Below, one piece after another: positions 21,851 to 32,432 of a stretch of 64,000 nt of DNA. The notes beneath the pieces were generated by a model that was not told the DNA's origin, searched no databases, and saw only the letters and a list, made by a program, of their open reading frames with translations. The DNA is taken from contig CM060848.1 in assembly GCA_030737835.1 (NCBI GenBank), positions 11,536,878 through 11,600,877 on the forward strand, given 5' to 3'. Position numbers and translations under genes: made by a program. How positions within the stretch are numbered: position 1 is the first letter of the stretch; every line of letters begins with the position of its first letter. The stretch comes from Acorus gramineus. Taxonomy: Eukaryota; Streptophyta; Magnoliopsida; Acorales; Acoraceae.

Positions 21851-23010
21851 TTTACATTCATCTTTGAATTATCAATACATTTTTGAGATCGAATTTAATT
21901 TAAATTTAGATACATTGCTACTGTATCTGAATTTTTAGCTCTGCATAATATTATTCAGTACGATTTTTGAGATCTGAATAAGTACGATTTGTATAATCGT
22001 TTTTGTTGTTGTGTATGTGTATAAGTATGCATATTGAGTCGTTTAGTATATTTTTAACCTTGCATGATCATTATTTAACTTATTCGGATTCAAGATACAT
22101 TGTTATCTAATGTAAAGTTGCTAATTCAGATTTCAGATACATGTGTATCTTAATTATTTATCCACCCCAATTTGTTGTTTGTTATTTTTCTTTTGGTGGA
22201 TTTGATTAATGTGTATCTGAATAATATTTAATTATTTTTTGATATCTATATTTAAAGACTTTTATTAATCATCTATACAATGTCTCATTAGCATATAAAC
22301 CATAATTGTTTCATTTTTAAACTCATTCATATTTCAGATACACTTGTATCTAATGTAAAGTTGTTATTTCATATTTCAGATACACGTGTATCTGAATTAT
22401 TTACCCAGCTCAATTTGTTGTTTGTTATTTTTCTTTTTAATGGATTTGATTAATGTGTATCTGAATAATATTTAATTGTTTTGTCATGTATATTTAAATA
22501 TTTTTATTAATCATCTAAACAATGCTTCATTAACAGGTAGAATATAATTGTTTCATATGAATATACTCATCTGTATCTGAAATTCTAATATATTCATTTG
22601 TAGCTGTATCTGAAAAAAAATAGAGGTAAAGGTCGGAGGAGATGGAGGTCGGAGGAGTACTCGAAAGGTAGCCGATCCACCTCTCATATGATAGAGGGCG
22701 ACGAGAGCAATCCAAAGGTAGTGATGTCGATCGCCGGAGATGAGAAGGCCGGCCGGAATGAATTTTTGAAGTAGTGGATGCCTTATGAGGATAAAAAAGA
22801 AATATTTTCAAAGAAGGAGTTATTCAATTCTAATTAATGAGGGATTGTTTTTTATAATAAAAGATTCAAATATAAAGAAAGAGTAGTATTGTCTCTGCAC
22901 TTTTTATCTTTAAAAAAAGTCAAACAGGGAACCAATAAATTAATGACACCTATTGGGGCTTATGAATGGGGCTCAAATTTTGGGGTCCATGTAGCAAGAC
23001 CCTTGTTTTA
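21850..23010. mobile_element. Mutator-like element, right portion with TGTATCTGA motif array
   Basis: The right end (about 22900-23010) read on the minus strand, CTTGCTACATGGACCCC, matches the start of the element at 42.58 kb (CTTGCTACATAAGCCC); both continue with ATTCATAAG and TAGGTGTCA. Inside lie many copies of TGTATCTGA or its complement, including the palindrome AGATACACGTGTATCT. The left terminus was not found, so the start is nominal. Confidence 0.5.
22085..22570 (+). repeat. 243-bp tandem duplication
   Basis: Two diverged copies with a 243-bp offset; for example CAATTTGTTGTTTGTTATTT starts at 22168 and at 22411. Each copy contains TGTATCTGAATAATATTTAA. Confidence 0.85.
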
Positions 23011-23540
23011 TATAATCTGCTAGTGATTAGTTAAATCAATCAGTTTTTTATTCATAAAAAAACTATATTTTATATTATAAATAATGTTGTGTTGTTAAAT
23101 AAAAGATAAAAATTGTTAAGAATTAAGACTTGATAATCCAAATATTTTCTAAATATTTTATCTTTTTATAAATTTACGTACTTAGTAATAATGATCAATA
23201 AATCCGATAAGCTTAATGGATGAACCAATAAACCTTAGTCATTTTTCTTGTTTAGCATTGTCACATGTAGTCCATGTGGACAATCCCAGTATTTTCATTG
23301 TTATTCACTAAAATATATTCCTCGTTAAATTTTTTTACATTTGATAAGAATGGACATAGACTTGAAAATAATATATCTAGTTCCCTATGCAGTCTCATCT
23401 ATAGTTCATACTGATTTTTTTTTAAAATCATATATACTTTTATTAAATAATATATTTTTATACGAAATGAAATATATATTGAGATATAATAGTGACTTTT
23501 AAAAAATTTAATTGATATATTATGATAGAACATCATATAT
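23010..23540. other. Unassigned AT-rich sequence
   Basis: No gene or repeat boundary is recognised. Confidence 0.4.
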
Positions 23541-23543
23541 TAT

Positions 23544-23883
23544 TAGGGCCGGTAAATGAGCCAATCTTTAACATGTTCAAGCTCGACTTATTTATAGTTA
23601 GGCTCGACTCGGCTTAGGACCGAACTTAATTTTGTATTCCAGCTTGACTCATTTGAAAAACTCGTTTAGCAATTAAAACATGCAAAAACAGATAACATGT
23701 AAAAAATGAGCAACCATATTCGAAAATCATTACTAAATAATTATATTTGAAATGAACTGGTATAATCTCACGTACTTGACTCATTTACAATCGAGTTTTA
23801 AAAATTACTCAAATTCAATTCATTTATTAAATCTAACGAGTCTGAACGAACTCCACTCAGACCCAGCTCGTTTACAACCCCTG
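23544..23883. mobile_element. Non-autonomous hAT-type element (340 bp)
   Basis: Left end TAGGGCCGGTAAATGAGC and the complement of the right end CAGGGGTTGTAAACGAGC form diverged TIRs. Flanks TATATTAT (23536-23543) and TACATTAT (23884-23891) agree at 7 of 8 positions. Internal GCTCGA/TCGACT words are repeated in both orientations. Confidence 0.75.
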
Positions 23884-23949
23884 TACATTATACATTATAA
23901 TAAAATATAATCTGCGTTATCATAACGAGGATGCGGAGTGAGACGGGAG

Positions 23950-24160
23950 TGTATTGTCTCCTTTAGACATAGGGTGGGCCCCGAGGCGGCCTCAACAACT
24001 GGGCCCATGCCACGACAAATCCGGCCCAGATAAAATAATCAAAACCCGTCCTTCGAGAGGCTCGTGTGTTCGAAAGCGTATAATCTCATCTAACCAGAGA
24101 GAGAACAAAAAACAAAAAATAAAAAAAAGGGAATCTTTAAATATCGGTTTTGATGGAAGA
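23950..24160 (+). promoter_or_regulatory. Putative promoter of the F-box/kelch gene
   Basis: Several TGGGCC/GGCCCA boxes occur at 23970-24020. These are typical TCP-binding site II elements of constitutively expressed plant genes. They lie just upstream of the inferred first noncoding exon. Placement is inference. Confidence 0.4.
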
Positions 24161-24232
24161 GCAAAAGTGGCTCCAATTTTTTGATGGAACTCATCAGAGG
24201 TTTCAAATCGGCTCTTTCGAAGGTCGTCTCAG

Positions 24233-25108
24233 GTGAATCTTTTTATATATATATATATAAATTAATTAATTAATCGATCTGTGATTGTATCAGAAGATAT
24301 TGAGGTTCTGTAGCTGTGCCTTTTTTTTATTTAAAAAAAAAGGGTTTTTTTTTGTGGGTTTGTTCAATTGGGTTTCTTCTTCAGTTTCATTTATGATTGT
24401 GACTCTGATCGTGTCTGTATGAGTTGAATCTGATTGTAATCTGTAAATCTGATGTGTTCAACAGTGTTATCTGGGTTAAAGTTGAATTGGGTCAGAATTT
24501 GCACTGTTGGGTAAGACAGGTTGGTTTTGTTAATTAAGCCCTTTTGATTGAATTTCCTGTGGAGATTGGTATTAGATGTATCATGTTTTCAAGTGGAGAT
24601 TGGGTTTGCATGAATAGTTTGATATGAAGTGGATTCACCACTGAAGATTCTTCTTCGGTTTTTGGTGATCGTTTATGGGGGTTGTTGATGATCATTAATG
24701 GGGGTTTTTTTTTTATTGAGAGTTTGAGTAGAATTGAAGTGATGATTTATGTTATTTTATGCATCTTGCAAGAGTGCCATGGAATTGAAATTGTTTGGTA
24801 TGGATGAATATTTGCCTTTTGAGGTACCTATTTTCATGACGCTGGAAATTTAGGTCACATTTGGAATTAAGTGTCAAACTGATCCTGCTTTTGCAAAATT
24901 GATTTTCAGATAATCGGTTCCAATTTTTTTTCCCTCAAAACTTTAGCTTTTGGTTTTAGATTGCGCTTTTCTTTTATGGGTAAGAGGTGGGATTTGAATC
25001 CAAGATCTCTTGGTTGCAAATTTTATCATCAATTATTGAGCTATGGGCCCAACCCCTAGATTTTGATTTTTATGTGTTGTTAGTCAACAGCACAAATTTT
25101 TACAAGAA

Positions 25109-25148
<40 letters not shown>

Positions 25149-25851
25149 GGTTGAGAGTAGCTTTCTGGTGGAGGAGGGCAGCTTTCATGAAAAAACTGTT
25201 TATGAAAATTTGTTCCAAACGGGGCCTTAGAGGCAGCTTGACTCCAGTACACTTTTGTTGTTCCAAAATTAATGTGTCCCATTTCCATCAAAAAAAAAAT
25301 AAAAATTAATGTGTCCCTTTTCTAAGATCCTTGATGCTTCCATCATTTTTTTTTTTCAATTCAGATTTTCATATTAGGAATTTATTTGTGAAGAAAAAAA
25401 ATCTTTTTTTTTTTTAATGTATAATTGATCTTTAATTTGGAAGTAAAGTTTCATCATGCCATATTTGGCTCCTTGGATAGTCAGGAAAAGATTAAATTGG
25501 GATTTGCGATAGAGTTACTGATGTAGTCCCCGTGAAGCCCAACTCCAGAAAATTTCTTGTTATCCTGGAAGTTCTCCTTGCATCCTCGAAAACTCCTTTC
25601 CTGTATTTAATCATTCTACTTTTCTGACTATATTTCTGAATTTTCCTTTCATGCCTGCCAACGCTATGTGGAGTGTTATACTATTCTCTTGAAAATTTAA
25701 ACTGAAGATGCACGCTGTTGGTTTGCAGTTGCATTCAACATGACAATCTTTAATTCAATGACTATTGGACAGTCATCTTCATACTTCTTACTATATCGGA
25801 TTTGATTCTTACTCTCGTATAAGTTGTGATTGTGTTAGTTATCTATGCCAG
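24233..25851 (+). other. Inferred 5' UTR intron of the F-box/kelch gene
   Basis: Donor CTCAG|GTGAAT at 24232/24233 and acceptor TATGCCAG|GG at 25851/25852 are the best pair. TTTGCAG near 25729 is an alternative acceptor. The sequence is T-rich and non-coding as expected, and contains an A-run of about 36 bases (25110-25145). Confidence 0.5.
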
Positions 25852-25929
25852 GGAATCAATCAATAAATTGACAGAATTCATGGCACTGTAAATAATTCTT
25901 GGTGCTGAGCTGCTGGATGCAACCAATCC

Positions 25930-27420
25930 ATGATGGGCTCTTTATTGAGTTTGCCTAGCACCAAGATTCAGCCAAGCAGTCACATTGAGAATTCATCGGC
26001 TGAGACCAGCAAGAGGCTTAGAATGTCGTCAAGCTACATTGGTGAAATCCCGAGGCTGATTCCCAGCCTCCCAGATGAGATATCGCTCCAGATTCTTGCA
26101 AGACTACCTAGAATTTGGTATCTCAACGTGAAAATGGTATCACGGAGCTGGAAAGCTGCAATCACTAGTCCTGAAATCTATCAATTGAGAAAAGATTTGC
26201 GGACAACAGAAGAGTGGTTGTACATATTGACAAAGGTTGGAGAAGATGAGCTTTTGTGGCATGCTTTGGACCCAATCTCGAGAAAATGGCAAAAGCTGCC
26301 ACCAATCCCTAATTTTGTCTACGAGGAAGAGTCAAAGAGGGTTTTTTCTGCTATACGAGCATGGAATATGGTAGGTTCAACCATCAAGATTGCAGATTTT
26401 ATTAGGAGTTGGCTTCGCCCGAAGGACGAGTTGGATCGATTGCCCTTTTGTGGGTGCACTATCGGGGCTGTTGATGGCTGCCTTTACGTCTTGGGGGGTT
26501 TCTCCAGAGCTTCGGCTATGAAAACTGTTTGGAAATACGATCCGTGTCAAAACATGTGGCAGGAAGTGATGTCCATGACTATCGGTAGAGCTTACTCTAA
26601 GACATGCATGCTGAACGGAAAGCTTTACGTTGTTGGAGGTGTCAGCAGGAGTAGAGGTGGATTGGCTCCTCTGCAATCCGCCGAAGTTTATGATCCCCGT
26701 ACGGGTCTCTGGACGCAGGTCCCAAGCATGCCATTCTCAAATTCTCAGGTTCTCCCAACCGCATTCTTGGCTGAGATGCTGAAGCCAATCGCGACGGGAA
26801 TGACTTCATATAGAGGGAGATTATATGTTCCACAAAGTCTGTACTCCTGGCCATTTTTTGTTGATGTTGGTGGAGAGATTTTCGATCCAGAGACCAATAC
26901 ATGGGCGGAAATGCCAGCCGGTATGGGAGAGGGATGGCCCGCGAAGCAGGCGGGCACAAAATTGAGTGTCGTAGTGGGTGGTGAATTGTATGCGTTGGAC
27001 CCATCCGGTTTTGGGGATAGTGGTAAGATCAAGATGTATGATCAGCAAACGGATTCTTGGAAGGTTGTTATGGAGAAGGTCCCCATCCGTGACTTCATCA
27101 ACGATGAGTCTCCATATTTGCTTGCTGGTTTCCTCGGGAAGCTTCATGTCATCACGAGAGGTGTTGACAATGACATCGTTATATTGCAGGCTGAGATACC
27201 GAATCACGTGAGCCCTACCCAAACCTCATCCTCATGGACCTCATCATCCTCTTCGTCATTAGCTAACTCTTCAAGTATGGACCGCTTTCTGCTCTCATCC
27301 GCTTCTTTGAATGAGGAACCAATCCCTTTGTCAGAGGCAGAAACAGATATGTGGAATATCATTGCTAGTAAGAATCTTGAAACAGCGGAGCTAGTCAGCT
27401 GTCAGGTCCTTAATATCTAA
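25930..27420 (+). CDS. F-box/kelch-repeat protein, At1g22040-like
   Basis: One uninterrupted 496-codon frame. F-box proteins bind SKP1 through the F-box and recruit substrates to SCF-type ubiquitin ligases through a second domain, here a kelch propeller. The F-box spans about residues 43-88 (LIPSLPDEISLQILARLPRI, then VKMVSRSWKAAI). Kelch units follow: GCLYVLGGFS...WKYDPCQNMW (about 180-212), KLYVVGGVS...VYDPRTGLW (230-262), RLYVPQSL...IFDPETNTW (297-326), ELYALDPSG...MYDQQTDSW (351-378) and a weaker last unit near 395-420. The tail (425-460) is Ser-rich. The N-terminus and TTEEWLYILTKV closely match the Arabidopsis At1g22040 subgroup, whose members are of similar length. The protein may start at the second ATG (MGS...), as in Arabidopsis. 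The substrate is unknown. No frameshift or stop is seen, so it appears functional. Confidence 0.95.
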   Translation: MMGSLLSLPSTKIQPSSHIENSSAETSKRLRMSSSYIGEIPRLIPSLPDEISLQILARLPRIWYLNVKMVSRSWKAAITSPEIYQLRKDLRTTEEWLYILTKVGEDELLWHALDPISRKWQKLPPIPNFVYEEESKRVFSAIRAWNMVGSTIKIADFIRSWLRPKDELDRLPFCGCTIGAVDGCLYVLGGFSRASAMKTVWKYDPCQNMWQEVMSMTIGRAYSKTCMLNGKLYVVGGVSRSRGGLAPLQSAEVYDPRTGLWTQVPSMPFSNSQVLPTAFLAEMLKPIATGMTSYRGRLYVPQSLYSWPFFVDVGGEIFDPETNTWAEMPAGMGEGWPAKQAGTKLSVVVGGELYALDPSGFGDSGKIKMYDQQTDSWKVVMEKVPIRDFINDESPYLLAGFLGKLHVITRGVDNDIVILQAEIPNHVSPTQTSSSWTSSSSSSLANSSSMDRFLLSSASLNEEPIPLSEAETDMWNIIASKNLETAELVSCQVLNI

Positions 27421-27800
27421 AAATACAATGTGAAGGTTCATGGCTTTCCAAGAATTGTTTGCTGGCTGATGACATTTTGTTTGAGGGCATGCGTGCAGCA
27501 GAATAGAAACTTTTTATATTTCTTGTCAATGGCCACATATTCTCACAGTAGCTTTGGAGGTCAAATGTGTTGTTTGAAGTTCACAGTATAGAATGGATTT
27601 GGGTTGTCTACTATTGAAAAGGTACAGACTTCTTGGCCTGGAAGGATCATGGATTTTGTATCTCTAGTTTATTGTATGAGCATATAATCAGTATACTGCT
27701 GTATGGACATATCTTGACAATCTTCTTGTATATTTGTGTGTGACAAATTTCGTTGATGGATGATCATAGTTTTGATGTGCGTTAAGCATCACAATTTTTA
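27421..27800 (+). other. Probable 3' UTR of the F-box/kelch gene
   Basis: T-rich sequence following the stop with TTGTATATTTGTGTG-type far-upstream elements near 27725. The exact cleavage site cannot be read. Confidence 0.45.
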
Positions 27801-28177
27801 TGTACAAAAATATAATAGAACATCTATATTAAACATGATATATAAGTTAAAGATCTTGTCAAAGTTAAAGAGAGACAGAAATCCATGTAAAAAATGATAA
27901 AAACCCAAAAATTATCTATGGGTTAAATTTCCATCCAGCTAAGGTTTGAAATTAGAGTTGCTCCCCGAGAAAACTTAGGGCAGCTCTATCCTCACCATGC
28001 AAGTTGCTGTCCCTCAATTTAAAAAAATATAAAACACAAATTCTATTTGATTTTAAAATCCATTAAACCCACCTTCTCTCCCCACCAGCCTAAAAACTTA
28101 GAAAGACTATTCCCACCCTGAACCAAAATGAAAATAGTTGACCTCTCTACGTTTTCAAAGGCGTGTTCTAGAAGTCA

Positions 28178-28619
28178 TTCCCGTTTGTTTTGGGAATAAG
28201 CCCTCGAATAACCTCGGATAAGGGATAAAGGGTGTTTGGAAACACCGGATAACTCCTGATAAAGTATGCCAGAATAAACTAGTATAAATTGGTATATGGA
28301 TTACAACCAATCCCTGGAATTAAAATTATCTTAGGTTATTCCACTCAAAGAATATGTGGACTCACTGTTAAATCAACTGTCATCACCTCTTATAAATTAC
28401 CTGTCAAATTAACTATCATTATTTTTTCACCTTTTATAAATCTTTATCCATACTTTATTTACATTTTACCTAAACAACAAAACATTTATTCTTACGTTTA
28501 CCAACGAGAATAATTCAAAACACAACCAAACACAAAATCACTTTATTCTTATTTATACTCACTTATGCTTGGATAAATGTATACTCAAGAATAAATCCTA
28601 TTCCCGTTCCAAACGAGGG
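28178..28619. mobile_element. Tourist-like MITE, family shared with 54.53 kb
   Basis: Left end CCCGTTTGTTTTGGGAATAA and, from the right, CCTCGTTTGGAACGGGAATA are inverted. The interior shares TCACTGTTAAATCAACTGTC and CCTCTTATAAAT with the element at 54.5-54.85 kb. No certain TSD. Confidence 0.6.
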
Positions 28620-28629
28620 TAAAGTAGAA

Positions 28630-29056
28630 CATATGTCTTAGAGGATGACAACAGGTCAGTCAAGCTGGAGAGTCACGGGTGACAGTAGACCCGTCAAACA
28701 AAATAATAGGTAGTTTGTGGTCTGAAAGTCATTCGACAACCCTGAAGTCAAACATATGTATTGGCAAACGACAACAGGTCAGTCGACCTGGGGGGTCACG
28801 GCCAACAGGAGACCCATCGAACAAACCAACAGGCAGCCTGTGTTCTGAAAGTCGTTCGACAACCCTGAAATCGAACATATGTATTGGGGATGACAACAAG
28901 TCAGTCGACCTGGGGAGTCATGGGCGACGGGAGACCCGTCGAACAAACCAATAGGCAACATGCATTCTGGAAGACGTTCGACAACCCCGAGGTCGAACGT
29001 GCGTACTAGAGGAAGACAACAGGTCAGGATCTCTGGCGACGGAAGACCCGTTGAAC
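28630..29056 (+). repeat. Tandem array, 122/123-bp unit, about 3.5 copies
   Basis: GGTCAGTC-type anchors occur at 28654, 28777, 28899 and 29022. Each unit contains GACAACA, GGTCAGTC, a GAGACCC block, TCTGAAAGTC and CGACAACCCTGAA. Copies differ by scattered substitutions. No open frame is conserved across the units. Confidence 0.9.
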
Positions 29057-29399
29057 TTTTACAATGTAGTAATCTATGTTTTAACTATGAAGTCACAGAA
29101 TCATATTGATGAACAAAATAAAATACTTTCAATTTGTGGGTCCCGAAGGCAAACCAGTGACAACACTCGACAATCTAAATTAGCGATTAATAGTTCCTAT
29201 TACAAGGATGAACCTAATGATAAGAACGAAACAAATACACAAGCTAAGAGACAAATTAAAACCTATGCTCTTACAACGTAATATACAAAACTATCACATT
29301 TTTTCATGATGATTGGATCCTCACATACATCAGCTGAACAAGAGGATTCATAAAAAAAACTTCATGTTTCAAATTCATTTTAAACATTTCTTCATCAAT

Positions 29400-29742
29400 C
29401 ATTCGCATCTTAATTGACTATTCACACACATTTTAAACAAAGCATTCATTACAATTATTTGCTTTTGCACACATTTTTAACGACCCCGGCCAATAGTGAC
29501 CATTTACACACATTTTAAACAAGGCATTCCTTAGAAACATGAAGCCATTTTGGGCATTCAAAACCAAATCAATGCCATATTCTTGGGATTTGGTCTCCCC
29601 TCTAACAAAATAAGACAAAGTACTAATTGACACATGAGCCGATTTAAAAGTGATAATAAGGGTGTTCTAAAGTCATTCGTGCCGATCATATCTTTACTTC
29701 GACCGTCGTTCCACCCTTGGTGCGTTGGGAAGTGGTGTGACA
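29400..29742 (-). repeat. Possible Ty3/gypsy LTR fragment
   Basis: On the minus strand the sequence from 29742 begins TGTCACACCACTTCCCAACG, a start typical of plant chromovirus LTRs. A CCGGGGTCGTTA motif lies downstream near 29480. A direct repeat of ACACATTTTAAACAA occurs at about 29427 and 29508. The opposite end is not defined. Confidence 0.35.
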
Positions 29743-29749
29743 TTCTCTA

Positions 29750-30350
29750 AGTATTGAAGCACATCTAGATGCTAGATTGTGCAGAAGAAATAGTTGTCCT
29801 TCTATCCGATAACGGCTGAAGATGTTGCCTCACATTTGCCTTAAGCTATAAATAAACAAGTTCCATATCAAAAGAATGAATTCATATACTTAATTACACT
29901 AAAAATAGCAATAATCCAACAGTATACCATATGAACATCTGTAGAGACCATTTGAGTCAATTTCTTGTTTAGGGGCTATCCAACATAAAGAGGATTAAAA
30001 ATCTATAATCAACTATATAACAAATGATTGTAAACAGTCAATACATTCGAACAAGGTGAGACAACATGTGATCGGTAAATTCAAGTCTTTTAGGAGCACC
30101 AATTCCGTTATCATGTTAATCTTCGATCAAAGTTGATTAATTATTAAGATAAATCAAAATTAAGTGTTCTAAGAGTAATGACCTATGAATATGATGATAT
30201 AATCATTCTAAGTGATGGCAATTGAAATGCTTTTATCAAGAACAATGATTCCCCATCTTAGACATGAATTATCACTCTATTCATTCACTCTATCAAATTA
30301 AGTAACCCTATGGTTTTCATTAACAACAAAATGCAAGAGTTGTCAACAAA
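29750..30350. other. Unassigned AT-rich sequence
   Basis: No gene, TIR or LTR is recognised. Confidence 0.4.

Positions 30351-30354
<4 letters not shown>

Positions 30355-30391
<37 letters not shown>
30355..30391 (+). repeat. (TA)n microsatellite
   Basis: Uninterrupted TA dinucleotides for about 37 bases. Confidence 0.9.
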
Positions 30392-30394
<3 letters not shown>

Positions 30395-30439
30395 TTTTCA
30401 ATATTGAACACTAAATACAATCTAGTCCAATCCTAAAAT

Positions 30440-30880
30440 AAACCTAACTTTCTATGGAAAACCATAGTTTTCTATCCCAAACCATAATTTTTTTTTTAAT
30501 AACCAATATTTCAATCCACTTTTATTTCAACCCCTAGGTTTCTATCCACATTCTATCACAAACTCTATGTTTCAATCCACATTCTATTCCAAATCATAAA
30601 TTTTTTTTTTGAATAACCAATCTTTCTATCCATATTCTATCCCAAACCCTAGATTTTCATCCTAAACCATGAAATTTTTTTTGAATAACCCATCTTTCAA
30701 TCCACATTTTATTCTAAACCCTATATTTCTATCCACATTCAATTCCAATTCCCAAATCGTAGGTTTCAATCCACATTCTATTCCAAACCCAGAGTTTCTA
30801 TCCCAAACCCTTTTTTTTTTTGAATAACCAATATTTAAATCCACATTTATGGTTTCTATCTCAAATCCTAAATATTTTTT
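30440..30880 (+). repeat. Degenerate tandem minisatellite
   Basis: Irregular repetition of TTTCTATCC, CACATTCTATTCCAAA, AACCCTA and TTTTTTTGAATAACCAAT. Some AAACCCTA words resemble the plant telomere unit but are not contiguous. Confidence 0.65.
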
Positions 30881-31244
30881 TTTTCATTCAAGAAAAAAAA
30901 AGAGACAAATACCTGTTTGTGCTTTGTGGGATCACGGAGGACCCCGGCTTTACTTCTTATAATCGTCTGGTCGGTGTGGGAGGGAGAGGAGAGGAGAAAA
31001 GAAAAGAGGGAGAAGGTGCAGATCCCACAGAGGAAAGAAGGGAAGGAAAACAGGGAGTGGTGGGCTGAGAGTTTAATTTGTTTATGATATAAATGATGGT
31101 GGGATCAGGTTTTTCAATAGGTCTGGCTTGTGGGATCAGTCGGTTGGGGGGGACAGCAAACTGCATGGTAGAGATAGAGCTGCCCTATAGAATATTAATA
31201 GAATATGCCATCTCTACAAAATTGTGTACCATACAAGTCCTTAT

Positions 31245-31350
31245 AAACAATACTCGAGATCAAACACAAGAATGGAACACCATCACACAAGAATGGTGTT
31301 CGCGGAAGCCATCAACAAAACCTGAGATCAAACACAAGAATGGAACACCA
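31245..31350 (+). repeat. Short direct duplication
   Basis: GAGATCAAACACAAGAATGG followed by AACACCATCACACAA occurs twice, about 68 bases apart, within a noncoding LTR-like region. Confidence 0.75.
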
Positions 31351-31762
31351 TCACACAAAAAACACAAGATATACGTGATTCGGTCTAGACCTACATCCAC
31401 GGGGTGAAAACAGAGAATCTACTATAATAATTGAGATACAAAAATACATTAAGAGACTCACAAACTCTCTCATGGAGTTACCTCTCTTAGAACCCTCTCA
31501 ACCTCACCATTGGATCTCTACATTATAACATGCCAAGTTTTGCCATGGAACCCTAGAAGATATTTATAAGATAAATAACTTCCTCCCCAAGTAATCTTCT
31601 AATTAACAAACAAATATTTTTTCCTGATTTTAAGAGATTCACTTTAAATTGATATTAATTAAGATCAAATCATAATTAATATACCAATTAGGTGCCCACC
31701 CTAATATGGTTTCATCATGGCCGTCTAATGTGATACGCCGGATCGATACATAATCCCAACAA
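31350..31762 (-). repeat. Fragment of an older Copia-type LTR
   Basis: Contains a GTGATTCGGTCTAGACCTAC motif typical of Copia LTRs (compare GTGGTTCGGCGTAAGCCTAC in the neighbouring LTR). It ends with CCCAACA directly beside the start of the next LTR. This suggests the younger element landed in or beside an older one. Confidence 0.45.
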
Positions 31763-31764
31763 TA

Positions 31765-32386
31765 TGTTGAGATTTTTAACAATTTTATTTGTGCGAAATA
31801 AATAATAATAATTGTGGAATAAATTATACGAATCCCAAATCAATCTCGACGCAATAAAAAAAAATATAAAAGCAAACAACCATAAAGAAACACCCAATTT
31901 AACGTTGTTTGGCGTAAGCCTACATCCACATGGCACTTTAACAACAATCCACTATATTAAATAATAATGATAATAATGTCCTCTCAAGTTTTGTCCAAAA
32001 CTTGAGGAATACAAGATGAAAGAGGGATATAGGGTTACCTCAATAAAACCCTAAATATTCTTCCAAATAATATGGAGAATCCAACCTCGATATAAATCGG
32101 AATCCACAGGAAAGCCTGAAGAAGGAACAACTCTTTTTTTATTTCTCTCTCTCCTCTCTCCTCACTCCTCTCTTTCTTCTTCCTTTGCTGTCGAACCTAA
32201 ACACACGCCGCAACCTTTTTTTTTCTTTCTGTCCGTGTGTCAATCACAAAGGAGAAGCCCTAAGAGGGCATTAAATACCCTCCATGCACGTGTGTGCATT
32301 AAACATGCATGGCCCTATGCATGGGCCCTCATGGGCTTATTAATTCTCAATTGGGCTGGACCCAATAATGGCCCACAAACTCAACA
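31765..32386 (-). repeat. 3' LTR (622 bp)
   Basis: Starts TGTTGAGATTTTTAAC and ends AACTCAACA on the plus strand. It aligns along its length with 35019-36143 outside the MITE. Confidence 0.88.
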
Positions 32387-32401
32387 ATCTCCCCCTCCAA
32401 C
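32387..32401 (-). promoter_or_regulatory. Polypurine tract
   Basis: Minus strand reads GGTTGGAGGGGGAGAT immediately before the 3' LTR, the expected plus-strand priming site. Confidence 0.8.
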
Positions 32402-32432
32402 CCAATGAGGGAGGAACCCGTCGTGCGACTCC

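Noticed and set aside
22530-22811. A 93-codon minus-strand frame.
   Set aside because: It lies in a repeat array with TGTATCTGA motifs and shows no family similarity.
25084-25291. Minus-strand frames with poly-Phe.
   Set aside because: They are produced by an A-run in the F-box gene's leader intron.
26377-27222. Minus-strand frames overlapping the F-box/kelch gene.
   Set aside because: They are shadows of a conserved plus-strand coding region and match no family.
28679-28954. A 91-codon frame in the 122-bp array.
   Set aside because: Frame is not maintained over all units because unit length alternates 122 and 123; substitutions show no coding bias.
30440-30880. AAACCCTA words as an interstitial telomere.
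   Set aside because: The units are not contiguous and lie in a degenerate minisatellite with other repeated words.
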